From assembly GCF_000284375.1 (NCBI RefSeq), contig NC_017249.1:7929001-7993000 (forward strand): 64,000 nt of DNA. The letters run 5' to 3'. The notes below the pieces were generated by a model. It saw only the letters and a list, made by a program, of their open reading frames with translations. It searched no databases and had not been told where the DNA came from. A program made the translations under genes and the position numbers. Position 1 is the stretch's first letter; every line of letters begins with the position of its first letter. Origin of the DNA: Bradyrhizobium japonicum USDA 6 (GTDB taxonomy: Bacteria > Pseudomonadota > Alphaproteobacteria > Rhizobiales > Xanthobacteraceae). This document shows positions 1 to 9,206 of this stretch, one piece after another.

Positions 1-954
1 CACAGTGCCGCGTCCTTCGTCGAAGGCAAAAATCACGGAGCGTTCGTTTCGGGCTGCGGCTGCGATCGCATAGGTAAGCGCCAGCGATGATTTTCCAACG
101 CCCGCTGCACCGATGAGGAGCACATTCGTTCCGCGCTCAAGGCCACCGCCCAGAAGAGTGTCCAGTTCCGGATTGCCGCTCAAGACGACGTCGCTGTCGA
201 ATTCCTTATGATGTTCTGCTGCGACAAGTCGGGGGGTAAACCATGAGACCACCATGCCGGATGGTGAAGTCGTGAAATCCCCCTTGAATTCGATACCACG
301 CATCTTCACGACACGAAGGCGTCGCCGCTGCGCGCCGTAATCGATTGCCAACTGTTCAAGAAGCACAACGCCATGGGCGATCGAATGCAATTGCAGATCG
401 TTCTGCTGTGATGAAAGGTCATCAAGCAAAACCACAGTGGACTTGCGACCTGAAAAGAAGTGTTTCAACGCGAGGATCTGACGGCGGTATCTAAGGGGGC
501 TTTGTGCCAGCAGGCGAAGCTCCGACAGGCTATCGAGTACAATTCGCGCCGGCGCCAGTGCCTCGACCCGGTCAAAGATCATCTGCGTGGTTTCGCTAAG
601 CTCCATCTCGGCCGGATGCAGCACCGTGAGTTCCTGGCTCGGATCCAGCGTGGTCTCAGGCGGGATCAATTCAAAGATTGTAATGCCGTTGAGCGACCAC
701 CCATGACGCTTTGCGACCAGACGCAATTCTTGCTCAGTCTCCGATAGCGTGATGTAGAGGGTCGGTTCGCCGACGCGAACTCCTTCCAGCAAAAATTCCA
801 GAGCGAGGGTTGTCTTGCCTGAACCGGGTTGGCCTTCAAACAGATACATTCTCTCGGGATCAAAGCCGCCTCCGAGAATGTCATCTAGACCAAAATTTCC
901 GGTGGAAATCCTCGGGAGCTCACAGCCGTCGAGCAACCGCTTTTCCTCATCCAT
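1..954 (-). CDS. KaiC-like RecA-family ATPase (partial, C-terminus off the window)
   Basis: Predicted double-domain KaiC/RadA-type ATPase, probably a signalling ATPase. The reading frame is open from the ATG at 954 to the window edge (about 318 codons). The first domain has a Walker A (GQPGSGKTT, about residue 41) and a Walker B-like stretch (ARIVLDSLSEL, about residue 131). A second domain begins near residue 270 with its own Walker A (GAAGVGKSS). Two tandem P-loop domains are typical of KaiC-like proteins. The start follows a G-rich ribosome-binding stretch. It lies divergent to a hybrid histidine kinase 210 bases away; KaiC-like ATPases outside cyanobacteria are often found beside such kinases, so a joint signalling role is inferred. 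No KaiA or KaiB gene is visible here. Confidence 0.85.
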   Translation of the reverse strand, partial: MDEEKRLLDGCELPRISTGNFGLDDILGGGFDPERMYLFEGQPGSGKTTLALEFLLEGVRVGEPTLYITLSETEQELRLVAKRHGWSLNGITIFELIPPETTLDPSQELTVLHPAEMELSETTQMIFDRVEALAPARIVLDSLSELRLLAQSPLRYRRQILALKHFFSGRKSTVVLLDDLSSQQNDLQLHSIAHGVVLLEQLAIDYGAQRRRLRVVKMRGIEFKGDFTTSPSGMVVSWFTPRLVAAEHHKEFDSDVVLSGNPELDTLLGGGLERGTNVLLIGAAGVGKSSLALTYAIAAAARNERSVIFAFDEGRGTV

Positions 955-1164
955 ATCAACCCCCGTTTCGCCGCAGGCGGAGCCGCCTTTGATTTATGGA
1001 AACTTCTGCTCCCGGGCAGGGTTCCCCGGCCAAGCCGGAGCCTCGACGGCGATACTCACCACTTGCGATCCTGTGGTCTTAAGCATTGCTCGGCCGGCCA
1101 CGGCGACAGGGGCACAATGCCACGGTGTACGGAACAATCCCGCATCCAAATACGTTGAACCTGT

Positions 1165-3159
1165 TTGGGAGCGCTCCACCCGTTGAAAACACTGCAAACA
1201 AAGCTCGACGGGGTCGCCGACGCGCGGCCGCTTCAACTGCTCATCGACTCCATCGTGGACTACGCCATCTACATGATCGATGTAGATGGCACCGTGCGCA
1301 GTTGGAACTCCGGTGCCGAGCGATTGAAGGGCTACTCAGCGGACGAGATCATCGGCAAGTCCTTCTCATTGTTTTATCCGCCCGAGGATCGCGCGAAAGA
1401 GCTTCCCCAAACAGCGTTGAAAATTGCGGCAGAGACCGGCCGGTTCAGTTCCGAAGGGTGGCGCGTCCGCAAAGACGGGACCCGCTTTTGGGCGTTAGTC
1501 GTCGTGGATGCGATCCGCGACGAGCAAGGTCAGGTGATCGGCTTTGCAAAGGTCACGCGCGACATCACAGAACGTCAGCAGGCCCACAACGATCTGCTGG
1601 AGAGCGAGCGACGATACCGTCGATTGATCGAGGCTGTTGTCGATTATGCGATTTTTCAGCTGGATCCTGCCGGCAATATAACCACCTGGAATCCGGGTGC
1701 ACAGCGCATCAAAGGCTACGATCCGGATGAAATTATCGGTCAGCACTTCAGTCGCTTCTACACGCCTGAAGATATTCAAACTGGCGTACCGAAACGGGCG
1801 CTCGCCGAAGCGGCCAAATTGGGACGCTTCGAGGCTGAAGGTTGGCGAGTGCGAAAGGACAGCAGTCGCTTTTGGGCGTCAGTTGTCATCGATCGCATCA
1901 CCGACGAGGCCGGCGAATTGGTTGGGTTTGCAAAAGTAACGCGTGACGTAACCGAGCGAAAGCAGGCCCAGGACGAACTCCAGCGCACTCAGCAGCAGTT
2001 AGCCGCCTCTCAGAAGCTCGAAGCGGTAGGCCAGCTCAGCGGCGGGATCGCGCACGACTTCAATAATCTCCTGATGATCGTGCTTGGCAACCTTGAGACC
2101 GCGGAGCGGAACAGCCGCGGCCTGACTAACAGCACGAATCTTCAGCGGGCACTCGCCAATGCCAAGCGGGGCGCGCAGCGTGCCGCAGCACTGACTAGCC
2201 GCCTGCTCGCATTCTCCCGTCGGCAAGCGCTGGATCCGCAGCCTATCAATCTGAATATTTTTCTGAATGGATTGCAGGAGTTTCTGCAACGTACCCTCGG
2301 TGAACGCATCGAAGTTCAAACCGTCGGAAGTGCGGGTCTCTGGTCGATCGAGGCTGATACCAACCACCTCGAGTCTGCCATTATCAATCTCGGTATCAAC
2401 GCACGCGACGCGATGCCGGATGGCGGCAAACTCACGGTCGAGGCTATGAACGTATTAGCTGACGAGGACTATTGCCGAGTGAATCCTGAGCTCTCCCCGG
2501 GCCATTATGTCATCGTTTGCGTAACAGACACTGGGACCGGGATGACCGCGGACGTCCTCAATCATGCTTTCGAGCCTTTTTTTACCACGAAAGAGCTCGG
2601 GCAAGGGACAGGCCTCGGACTTAGCCAAGTCTATGGTTTCGTAAAGCAGTCGGGTGGGCACGTGAAGATCTACAGCGAAGTCGGCCAAGGTACCAGCATC
2701 AGAATGTATTTCCCCCGCTACCATGGAGATGCTCGACCCGCCGAGGGTAATGCAGACGAGTTTCGCCCGGAAGGTGAGAAACTGGAGACGATACTCGTCG
2801 TCGAAGATGATACGGACCTGCGTGCATATGTTTCTGAGCTTCTGCGAGATTTAAATTATCGCGTGGTTGTGGCATCCAGCGCCCAGGCTGCCTTGACCAT
2901 CCTTCTGCAGGAAGAGCCGAAGGTTGATCTTGTGCTGACGGATGTCGTCATGCCGGGAATCAATGGACGGGAGATGGGCCGGCGCGCACAGCAGATCCGC
3001 CCAGGCATCAAGATCCTGTACATGACAGGTTACTCGCGAAATGCCGTGGTCCACCAAGGGCGCCTTGATGAGGGCGTCGAGCTATTAGAGAAGCCGATCT
3101 CTCAGGCAAAACTCGCTTTTCGTGTGCGCGAAATGTTAGACCGGCTTGACCAATACTGA
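1165..3159 (+). CDS. Hybrid sensor histidine kinase (PAS-PAS-HisKA-HATPase-REC)
   Basis: A soluble two-component hybrid kinase of about 660 residues. Two consecutive PAS domains (about residues 25-140 and 150-265) are near-duplicates, each starting with a VDYAI motif and ending in a KVTRDxTER motif. The dimerisation/phosphoacceptor box is GQLSGGIAHDFNN near residue 295, with His as phosphoacceptor. The ATPase has N- and G-boxes (NLGINARDAMPDGG, GTGLGLSQVYG), and a C-terminal receiver domain carries the phosphoacceptor Asp in VLTDVVMPG. There are no membrane segments, so it senses a cytoplasmic signal. The start is uncertain: the frame opens with TTG at 1165, a second TTG lies at 1183, and there is no strong ribosome-binding site. 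It is divergent to the KaiC-like gene. Confidence 0.9.
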   Translation: MGALHPLKTLQTKLDGVADARPLQLLIDSIVDYAIYMIDVDGTVRSWNSGAERLKGYSADEIIGKSFSLFYPPEDRAKELPQTALKIAAETGRFSSEGWRVRKDGTRFWALVVVDAIRDEQGQVIGFAKVTRDITERQQAHNDLLESERRYRRLIEAVVDYAIFQLDPAGNITTWNPGAQRIKGYDPDEIIGQHFSRFYTPEDIQTGVPKRALAEAAKLGRFEAEGWRVRKDSSRFWASVVIDRITDEAGELVGFAKVTRDVTERKQAQDELQRTQQQLAASQKLEAVGQLSGGIAHDFNNLLMIVLGNLETAERNSRGLTNSTNLQRALANAKRGAQRAAALTSRLLAFSRRQALDPQPINLNIFLNGLQEFLQRTLGERIEVQTVGSAGLWSIEADTNHLESAIINLGINARDAMPDGGKLTVEAMNVLADEDYCRVNPELSPGHYVIVCVTDTGTGMTADVLNHAFEPFFTTKELGQGTGLGLSQVYGFVKQSGGHVKIYSEVGQGTSIRMYFPRYHGDARPAEGNADEFRPEGEKLETILVVEDDTDLRAYVSELLRDLNYRVVVASSAQAALTILLQEEPKVDLVLTDVVMPGINGREMGRRAQQIRPGIKILYMTGYSRNAVVHQGRLDEGVELLEKPISQAKLAFRVREMLDRLDQY

Positions 3160-3174
3160 ATTGAATTCGCGCCA

Positions 3175-3479
3175 GCGCAGGCCGTGATCCGGTACACAGG
3201 TCAATTCTATTCGCTCTTCTTGTTGGCCAAAGTGCTCCGCGTCGAGAATCTGACGGCGAACTACATGCTTATCGGCGCCACTATCATCACCGTGCCTCTG
3301 TATGTCGTGTTCGTCAGTCTTTCGGACAAGATCGGCCGCCGCAAGGCGTATGTCGCTGTGGCCCGAGTATGCGTGGCCGCACCCCAACTTTTTCGGCGCC
3401 CGCGGTCGACCTCAGTCGAAATGCGGAGGCGTACAAAATCGCGCCAATGACGGAGAGAGTGTCAGTCAATCCCAAATGA
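3175..3479 (+). pseudogene. MFS transporter remnant
   Basis: An open stretch encoding QAVIRYTGQFYSLFLL, then a hydrophobic helix and the MFS loop signature LSDKIGRRKAY. This resembles the middle of metabolite:H+ symporters of the major facilitator superfamily. There is no proper start, the reading shifts frame after about 65 residues, and the remaining helices are missing. It is a fragment without expected function. Confidence 0.6.
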
Positions 3480-3608
3480 AAGATAAAGCATTTTTAAGTT
3501 TCTTGGGCGCCAAAACCCGCCATTCGAGCTACGGCCGAACACAACTGTCTGCGGCATGCTCGAGCATTTCTCTAAGACAGAGGCCGTTAGAATGACCTAT
3601 GAAAAGAA

Positions 3609-3627
3609 CGAGGGCCGATGGCCCTCG
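3609..3627 (-). terminator. Rho-independent terminator after the mmsA remnant
   Basis: A perfect 8-bp stem CGAGGGCC / GGCCCTCG with a 3-nt loop. On the minus strand it is followed by a T-rich run (TTCTTTTC). It lies about 40 bases downstream of the mmsA stop codon. Confidence 0.7.
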
Positions 3628-3666
3628 CAGTCTGGGAGAACAGACAAAAGCAGTATCCGGCAGCCG

Positions 3667-4668
3667 TCATGACATGGTCGGCATGACGAATTCGGCACCG
3701 GCCCGTATTCCGGTTGGCCAGCGGCTTGTCACTGTCTTCATTCGCGTGTTGAAGCGGACGCCTTCCGGTCCATGCATGTGATGATCGCCGAAGATCGACG
3801 CTTTCCATCCACCGAAGGAGTGGAAGGCCATCGGCACCGGAATCGGAACGTTGATGCCGACCATGCCGACCTTGATCTGGTGAGCAAATTCACGAGCAGC
3901 ATCGCCGTCACGTGTGAAGATCGATGTCCCGTTGCCGAACTCGTGCTCATTGATCAGCCGCGCGGCCGTCGCATAATCCGGTGCTCGCACGACCGAGAGC
4001 ACTGGCCCGAAGATCTCCTCCTTGTAGATCTTCATGCTCGGCTTGACGTGATCGAACAAAGTCCCGCCCAGGAAGAAGCCGTCTTCGTAGCCCTGCATTT
4101 TGAATTTGCGTCCGTCGACGAGCAACTTCGCGCCGTCCGCAACGCCCGCATCGATGTAGCTTCGGACCTTGTCCAGATGCTGCTTCGTGACGATAGGACC
4201 CATCTCGGCCTCGGGATCGGTACCCGGCCCGACCTTCAGGCCTCGAACCTTCGGCTCCAAGGCTGAGATCAGCTTGTCTGCGGTCCCCTCGCCGACCGGT
4301 ACGGCAACAGAAATCGCCATGCAGCGTTCGCCGGCGGAGCCGTAAGCGGCACCCATCAGTGCATCAACCGCCTGATCCATGTCGGCATCGGGCATCACGA
4401 TCATGTGGTTCTTGGCGCCGCCGAGAGCCTGACAGCGTTTTCCGGTATTCGCGGCGGTCGAATAGATGTACTGCGCAATGGGCGTGGACCCTACGAAGCT
4501 GACCGCCGAGACGTTCGGATGATGCAGTAGCGCGTCGACGGCTTCCTTATCACCCTGCACCACGTTGAAGACGCCATCCGGCAGGCCGGCTTCCTTCAGC
4601 CATTCCGCCATGATTAGCGAAGCGGATGGATCACGTTCCGACGGCTTCAGGATGAAGGTGTTTCCGCA
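3667..4668 (-). pseudogene. mmsA: Methylmalonate-semialdehyde dehydrogenase, 5'-truncated
   Basis: The C-terminal two thirds (about 330 residues) of a CoA-acylating methylmalonate-semialdehyde dehydrogenase, an enzyme of valine and myo-inositol breakdown. Visible are the NAD-binding segment [24 protein letters not shown], the catalytic cysteine in AGERCMAIS and the conserved EEIFGPVL. Intact enzymes have about 500 residues, and here roughly the first 160 are gone. Homology stops abruptly near 4668, where a fragment of an unrelated ABC-transporter gene on the other strand begins. The upstream codons that stay open are not family-like. Probably inactive, although it keeps its terminator. Confidence 0.8.
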
Positions 4669-4669
4669 G

Positions 4670-5128
4670 GGGGCTCCGCTTGAACTGTTCGAGCAGCCTC
4701 GTACGGGCTTTGTGGCCGGCTTCCTCGGGTCTCCGTCGATCAACCTCGTCCCGGCGACCCTCAAGACAAGCGGCGGCTGCGCCGCAGTTGTGTTTCAGTC
4801 CGGCGGTGCGCTGACGCTTCCGAATGCAAGAGCCAAATTGCGGACAGGTGCGGATGGCCAAGAAGTTCTGGTGGGCATTCGACCCCAGCACTTCAGCCGG
4901 GCTGGCGGCGGACCTCCGCGCGACGGGGTGGTCTCCTATTCGGCCGTCGTCGACCTCATTCAGCCGACGGGGACCCGTACATTCACCACCATCAAGATCG
5001 GCGGCGTCGATGCGGTCGCGGAGTTGCAGGCTCATGACGTCAGCAGCCATGGCGAGCGGATCAACCTCGCCATCGACCTCAATCGCGTGGTGCTGATCGA
5101 TCCGGCCAGCGGCCTGGTCATCTCGTAA
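4670..5128 (+). pseudogene. Sugar ABC transporter ATPase remnant (UgpC/MalK-type C-terminus)
   Basis: The open frame starts family-like sequence at [10 protein letters not shown], followed by [13 protein letters not shown] and VGIRPQHF. These are landmarks of the C-terminal regulatory (TOBE) domain of MalK/UgpC-type ATPases. The Walker A, signature and Walker B parts are absent because the 5' end is replaced by the mmsA remnant. It ends 34 bases before the SMP-30 gene, so an intact ancestor probably belonged to a sugar-uptake operon with it. Confidence 0.7.
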
Positions 5129-5162
5129 CGAGCGCCGGCAATCTGGAGAACGGGAGGAAAAA

Positions 5163-6053
5163 ATGGCGTCGAGACTGTTTGCCACCGGAATTGGAGCTCC
5201 GGAGGGGCCGGTGTGCCTGCCCGATGGATCGATGTATGTGACCGAAATGTCCGCGTCGACCCTTTGCATCACACGGCTTGACTCTCGCGGCAATCGCAGG
5301 GTGATCCGGACGACTGGCGGGCGTCCGAACGGGTTGACGACTGATGGCCACGGCCGGATCTGGATCGCGGAAGCAGGCCTCCGGGCGCTGATCTGCATCG
5401 ACGACGGCGGAAACGAGATCCGGCGCATGCAGGGCGAAGGTACGGACCGCTTTCTATTTCCGAACGATCTTTGCTTCGGCCCGAACGGACTGCTCTACCT
5501 GACCGACTCCGGCATGGCGGCCGAAGATTTCATCAACGGCCAGGCCTTCGTCGACGGCTATATGGACCTTGATTGGGACGGCCGTGTGTATGAGATCGAT
5601 CCGGCGGCCATGAAGGTGCTACGCGTGCTCGATCGGAAGATCCGCTTCACCAACGGCATTGCTTTCGGCTCCGACAATCACCTCTATGCCAACGCGTCCT
5701 TCACCGGCGAGATCTACCGATATGACGTGCTCGGCGAAGCCTCGCCTAGACGCGAGGTCTTCGGCAACGTCCTGCAACCGAATGCCAATCCCGATTTCAA
5801 AGGTCCGGACGGGATGGCCTTCGGCACGGATGGCCGCCTCTATTGCACGGTCTACAACCAGAAGAACGTCAGGGTGCTGGACCGACGGGGTGAAGTCGTC
5901 GACCGGCTGATCCTGGATGGGCCGCAGCCGACGAATTGTGCCTTCACGCTCGAGGGCAAGAAGCTACGCGTGACTGAAGTCGGCAAGGGGCAAGTCGAAG
6001 AGATCGATATGCCCTGCGAGGGCCTGCCGCTGCATCTGCCGAAGTTCGCCTGA
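5163..6053 (+). CDS. SMP-30/gluconolactonase family hydrolase
   Basis: A 296-residue protein of the SMP-30/gluconolactonase/LRE beta-propeller family, which hydrolyses sugar lactones or similar esters in a metal-dependent way. Typical motifs are EGPVCLPDGSMYVTE near the start, GRPNGLTTDG, FPNDLCFGPNGLLYLTD and the repeated blade phrases PDGMAFGTDGRLY. A good ribosome-binding site (GGGAGGAA) precedes the ATG. It follows an ABC-transporter remnant and faces the TRAP-transporter block, which suggests a role in sugar-acid catabolism. The exact substrate cannot be read from the sequence. Confidence 0.85.
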   Translation: MASRLFATGIGAPEGPVCLPDGSMYVTEMSASTLCITRLDSRGNRRVIRTTGGRPNGLTTDGHGRIWIAEAGLRALICIDDGGNEIRRMQGEGTDRFLFPNDLCFGPNGLLYLTDSGMAAEDFINGQAFVDGYMDLDWDGRVYEIDPAAMKVLRVLDRKIRFTNGIAFGSDNHLYANASFTGEIYRYDVLGEASPRREVFGNVLQPNANPDFKGPDGMAFGTDGRLYCTVYNQKNVRVLDRRGEVVDRLILDGPQPTNCAFTLEGKKLRVTEVGKGQVEEIDMPCEGLPLHLPKFA

Positions 6054-6059
6054 CGAGGT

Positions 6060-6084
6060 GCCTCGCGGTTTTGTCCCGCAAGGC
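6060..6084. terminator. Hairpin between convergent genes
   Basis: The arms GCCTCGCGG and CCGCAAGGC pair at 8 of 9 positions around a 7-nt loop, between the convergent SMP-30 and TRAP-permease genes. A clear T-run is missing, so its termination strength is uncertain. Confidence 0.4.
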
Positions 6085-6098
6085 GTCCCGCAGATGCG

Positions 6099-7991
6099 TC
6101 AAAGGAAGCCGATCGATAGCCAGGGCACGGCCGCGACGATCAGCGTGCCGATCAAAAGCGCGATCATGTAGCCCACGATCGGCTTCATGCCCTCGTCCGG
6201 GTTGATGCGGCTGATGGCGCAAGCCGCGTAGTAGCCGACGCCGAACGGTGGCGCGAACAGGCCGATGCCCATCGCGAGAACGACCACCATCGCGTAGTGG
6301 ACATCGTGCACCCCGACCTGCCGCGCGATCGGGAACAGGAGCGGGCCGAACAAGACGATGGCCGGGATCCCTTCCAGAACGCTGCCCAGGATCACGAAGG
6401 TCACGATCGTCACGGCAAGGAAGACAGGTACTCCGCCGGGAAGGCTGGTCATGAACTTTGCAAGAGAGGCAGAAAATCCCGACTGGGTCAGCGCCCAGGC
6501 CATGCCCGTCGCCGCGCCGATGATGAGCAGGATCGCCCCCGACAGCGAAGCCGTCTCGACCAGCATCGGATAGATGCGGCGCCAGTCGAACTGCCGATAG
6601 ATGAAGAGTCCCGCACAGGCCGAGTACAGGATCCCGATGGTCGAGACCTCCGTTGCCGTCGCAACGCCTTCGACGACGGCGGTCCGGATCACGAATGGCA
6701 GCGCGATGGCCGGTATCGCGATCACAAAGGCGCGGCCAATCTGCCGCCCCGTCGCCCGTTTGACGTGAGACAGGTCCTCGCGGCGGTATCGCCACCACAC
6801 CACGGCCGCGAGCATGATCGCGAGCACCACGCCCGGAAGCAACCCGCCGGTGAACAGCGCCGAGATCGACACACCGGTCACCGAGCCGATCGTGATCAGA
6901 ACGAGTGACGGGGGAATCGTCTCGGTCTGCGCCCCCGTCGCGGCCAGGAGCGCAACGAGATCGCCGGGCTTGGCCCCACGCTGCCGCATCTCGGGAAACA
7001 GCACTGGAGCCACCGCAGCCATGTCCGCCGCCTTGGAGCCGGAGATGCCTGAGACCAGATACATCGCCCCGACCAGCACGTAGTGCAGTCCGCCACGCAC
7101 GTGGCCCAAAAGGCTTGCCAGGAAGCTGACCATGGCGCGCGCCATGCCCGTCATCTCGATCAGAAGGCCGAGAAAGACGAAGAGAGGCACGGCAAGCAGG
7201 ATCAAGTGGCTCATGCCCTCGTCCATTCGTCCGATCATCACGACGTCGGGCGTGCTGGTTGTCAGGGCGAGATAGCCGACCGTGGCGAGGCCAAATGCAA
7301 ACGCGATCGGCACGGCCGCAAAGACCATCGCGCCGACCACGAAAACGAAGAAGATCAGAAGATTCAGATTGCCAAGTGCCTTCAAGACCGGCGCCAGCAG
7401 AATGAACGTTCCGATGATGCCTGCGACGATCGCCAGGGAGGCCAGCAAGCTGCGCAGGCTCGCGATGCGGATGAGCCGGAGGACGGCTGCGATCAGCATC
7501 AGCCCGATGCCGATCGGCAGCGCTGCCGCACGCCAGGTGTTGACGATCTCGAGCGCCGGAGTGGTGACGAAGGCCTCGTCGGCGGCGAATTCATAGGCCG
7601 GCCAAACGACGAGCACGAGAAATGCCAGCGACGCCGCGGCCGCTATGACATCCAGGAACGCGCGGAGCTCCGCACTGAGCACGCCGACGATGGCGGTCAT
7701 CCGCATGTGCTCGCCGCGCTGGAACGCAATCACAGACCCGAGCATGGCGAGCCAGAGGAAGAGAATGCCGGCAAGCTCGTCGGACCAGACGATCGGCGAG
7801 CGGAATACGTATCTGCCCACGATGCCCGCGGACAGCACCACGATCTCCGCCAGCACGAGCAAGGCCGCCGGGACTGCGACAGCGTGGCCAAGCACCATGT
7901 TCGCTGTCACCACCCATCGGCGCGAATTCGCTTGAGATCTGCCGGCCGCGAGCCCGGTATCCACATGCGGCGTATGGCTCACGCTGGTCAT
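6099..7991 (-). CDS. TRAP transporter fused permease (DctQ-DctM)
   Basis: An inner-membrane permease of 630 residues combining the small 4-TM DctQ subunit (about residues 30-180) and the large DctM subunit (about 200-630, 12 or more TM). DctQ is recognisable by GRYVFRSPIVWSDELAGILF and WLAMLGS; DctM by FLGLLIEMTGMARAMV, GSKAADMAAVAPVLFPEM and FAPPFGVGYY. It moves an organic acid or sugar acid into the cell using the sodium gradient, with the DctP protein encoded immediately upstream. The start overlaps the dctP stop as ATGA, so the two are translationally coupled. Confidence 0.92.
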   Translation of the reverse strand: MTSVSHTPHVDTGLAAGRSQANSRRWVVTANMVLGHAVAVPAALLVLAEIVVLSAGIVGRYVFRSPIVWSDELAGILFLWLAMLGSVIAFQRGEHMRMTAIVGVLSAELRAFLDVIAAAASLAFLVLVVWPAYEFAADEAFVTTPALEIVNTWRAAALPIGIGLMLIAAVLRLIRIASLRSLLASLAIVAGIIGTFILLAPVLKALGNLNLLIFFVFVVGAMVFAAVPIAFAFGLATVGYLALTTSTPDVVMIGRMDEGMSHLILLAVPLFVFLGLLIEMTGMARAMVSFLASLLGHVRGGLHYVLVGAMYLVSGISGSKAADMAAVAPVLFPEMRQRGAKPGDLVALLAATGAQTETIPPSLVLITIGSVTGVSISALFTGGLLPGVVLAIMLAAVVWWRYRREDLSHVKRATGRQIGRAFVIAIPAIALPFVIRTAVVEGVATATEVSTIGILYSACAGLFIYRQFDWRRIYPMLVETASLSGAILLIIGAATGMAWALTQSGFSASLAKFMTSLPGGVPVFLAVTIVTFVILGSVLEGIPAIVLFGPLLFPIARQVGVHDVHYAMVVVLAMGIGLFAPPFGVGYYAACAISRINPDEGMKPIVGYMIALLIGTLIVAAVPWLSIGFL

Positions 7992-9013
7992 GATAGCTGG
8001 CCCGCGGCTTTTTCAAGGTGAGACCATGCCTCCTCGCCAAACTTGCCCTTCCAGTCGGCGTAAAAGCTGGTCTTAGACAGCGCCTGGCGGAAAGCGGCAC
8101 GATCGACGTCGATGAACTTGAGACCTTTGGTCGACAGATCGGCGCGCAGGGACTGGCTGAGCTTTGCGATGTCTGCCCGCTGATCGACCGCGGAGCGATC
8201 GAGCTCGCGCGTCACGATCTCCTGCACATCCTTGGGCAGGCGCTCGAAGGCGCGCTTGTTGCCCAGAATCCAGTAGCCATCCCAGACGTGCCCGGTGAGG
8301 CTACACGTGCTCTGCACTTCGTAAAGACGCGCGGTCGCGATGATCGGCAACGGATTCTCCTGGCCGTCGACGACCTTGGTCTGCAACGCGGAATAGACCT
8401 CGTTGAAGTTGATCGGCGTCGGCCCGGCGCCGAGCGCCTTGAAGAGCGAGGTGAGCAGCGGCGCGGGCGGAACGCGGATCTGGAAATTCTTCAGATCATC
8501 CGGCGTCCGGACCTCGCGGCCCGACGAGGTCACCTGACGAAAGCCGTTGTCCCAGGCCTTCGAAACCGCCATGATTGGCGTCTTGGCGATTTGCGCCCGG
8601 ATGTAAGTGCCGAGGTCGCCGTCCATCGCCTTCCATACGCTGTCGTAGTCGGCGAATGCGAAGCCGGTGTTCACAATGCCTGCGCTAGGTACGAGGGTGG
8701 CAAGAATCGAGGACGATTGGTTGAAGAACTCGACGCCGCCGCTGCGAACTTGGGTCAAAAGCTCGGTGTCGGAGCCGAGCTGGTTGGCCGGAAATAGCCT
8801 GATCTCCAGCCGACCGCTCGTCGCTTCGCGGATACGGTCGATCGCCTCTTGCGCCCGGATATTCACCGGATGCGTTGGGTCCTGTCCGGTCGCGAACTTG
8901 TAGACGAACTCGGCGGCAGACGCCGGGCGGGTGAGAATCCCGCAGAGAGGAACGGTGGTGGCGGCCATCAACAGCGAACGGCGACTGATGCTTCCGGGCT
9001 TCGATGCAGTCAT
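7988..9013 (-). CDS. TRAP transporter periplasmic solute-binding protein (DctP family)
   Basis: Captures the substrate in the periplasm for the DctQM permease. The start at 9013 was chosen because AGGAGG lies about six bases upstream; a longer in-frame extension to 9130 lacks such a site. The N-terminus is a twin-arginine signal (SRRSLLMAATTV), with cleavage likely near ASAAEF. The mature protein has DctP hallmarks: FATGQDPTHP, GGVEFFNQSSS, an RVPPAPLLTSLFKALGAGPTP segment and the VVDGQENPLP loop. The mature length is about 310 residues, as usual for the family. It overlaps the permease by 4 nt. Confidence 0.92.
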   Translation of the reverse strand: MTASKPGSISRRSLLMAATTVPLCGILTRPASAAEFVYKFATGQDPTHPVNIRAQEAIDRIREATSGRLEIRLFPANQLGSDTELLTQVRSGGVEFFNQSSSILATLVPSAGIVNTGFAFADYDSVWKAMDGDLGTYIRAQIAKTPIMAVSKAWDNGFRQVTSSGREVRTPDDLKNFQIRVPPAPLLTSLFKALGAGPTPINFNEVYSALQTKVVDGQENPLPIIATARLYEVQSTCSLTGHVWDGYWILGNKRAFERLPKDVQEIVTRELDRSAVDQRADIAKLSQSLRADLSTKGLKFIDVDRAAFRQALSKTSFYADWKGKFGEEAWSHLEKAAGQLS

Positions 9014-9206
9014 GTTTTCCTCCTGGTCCTTCATTGACGTTGCTGCCCGTTGCATCAGCGCAGGCTGACGTGCAGCTTTCCGGGTTCTTCGCTTGCCGGC
9101 TCTCGACCACCGGCATTTGGGCAGGAGCAATCACTCGCCGCCGCAACATGCGACGGGCGTAGCTCCTCACCTGGGCTTGGCTAAGTTGGCGCTTAGCGCC
9201 GGTACA

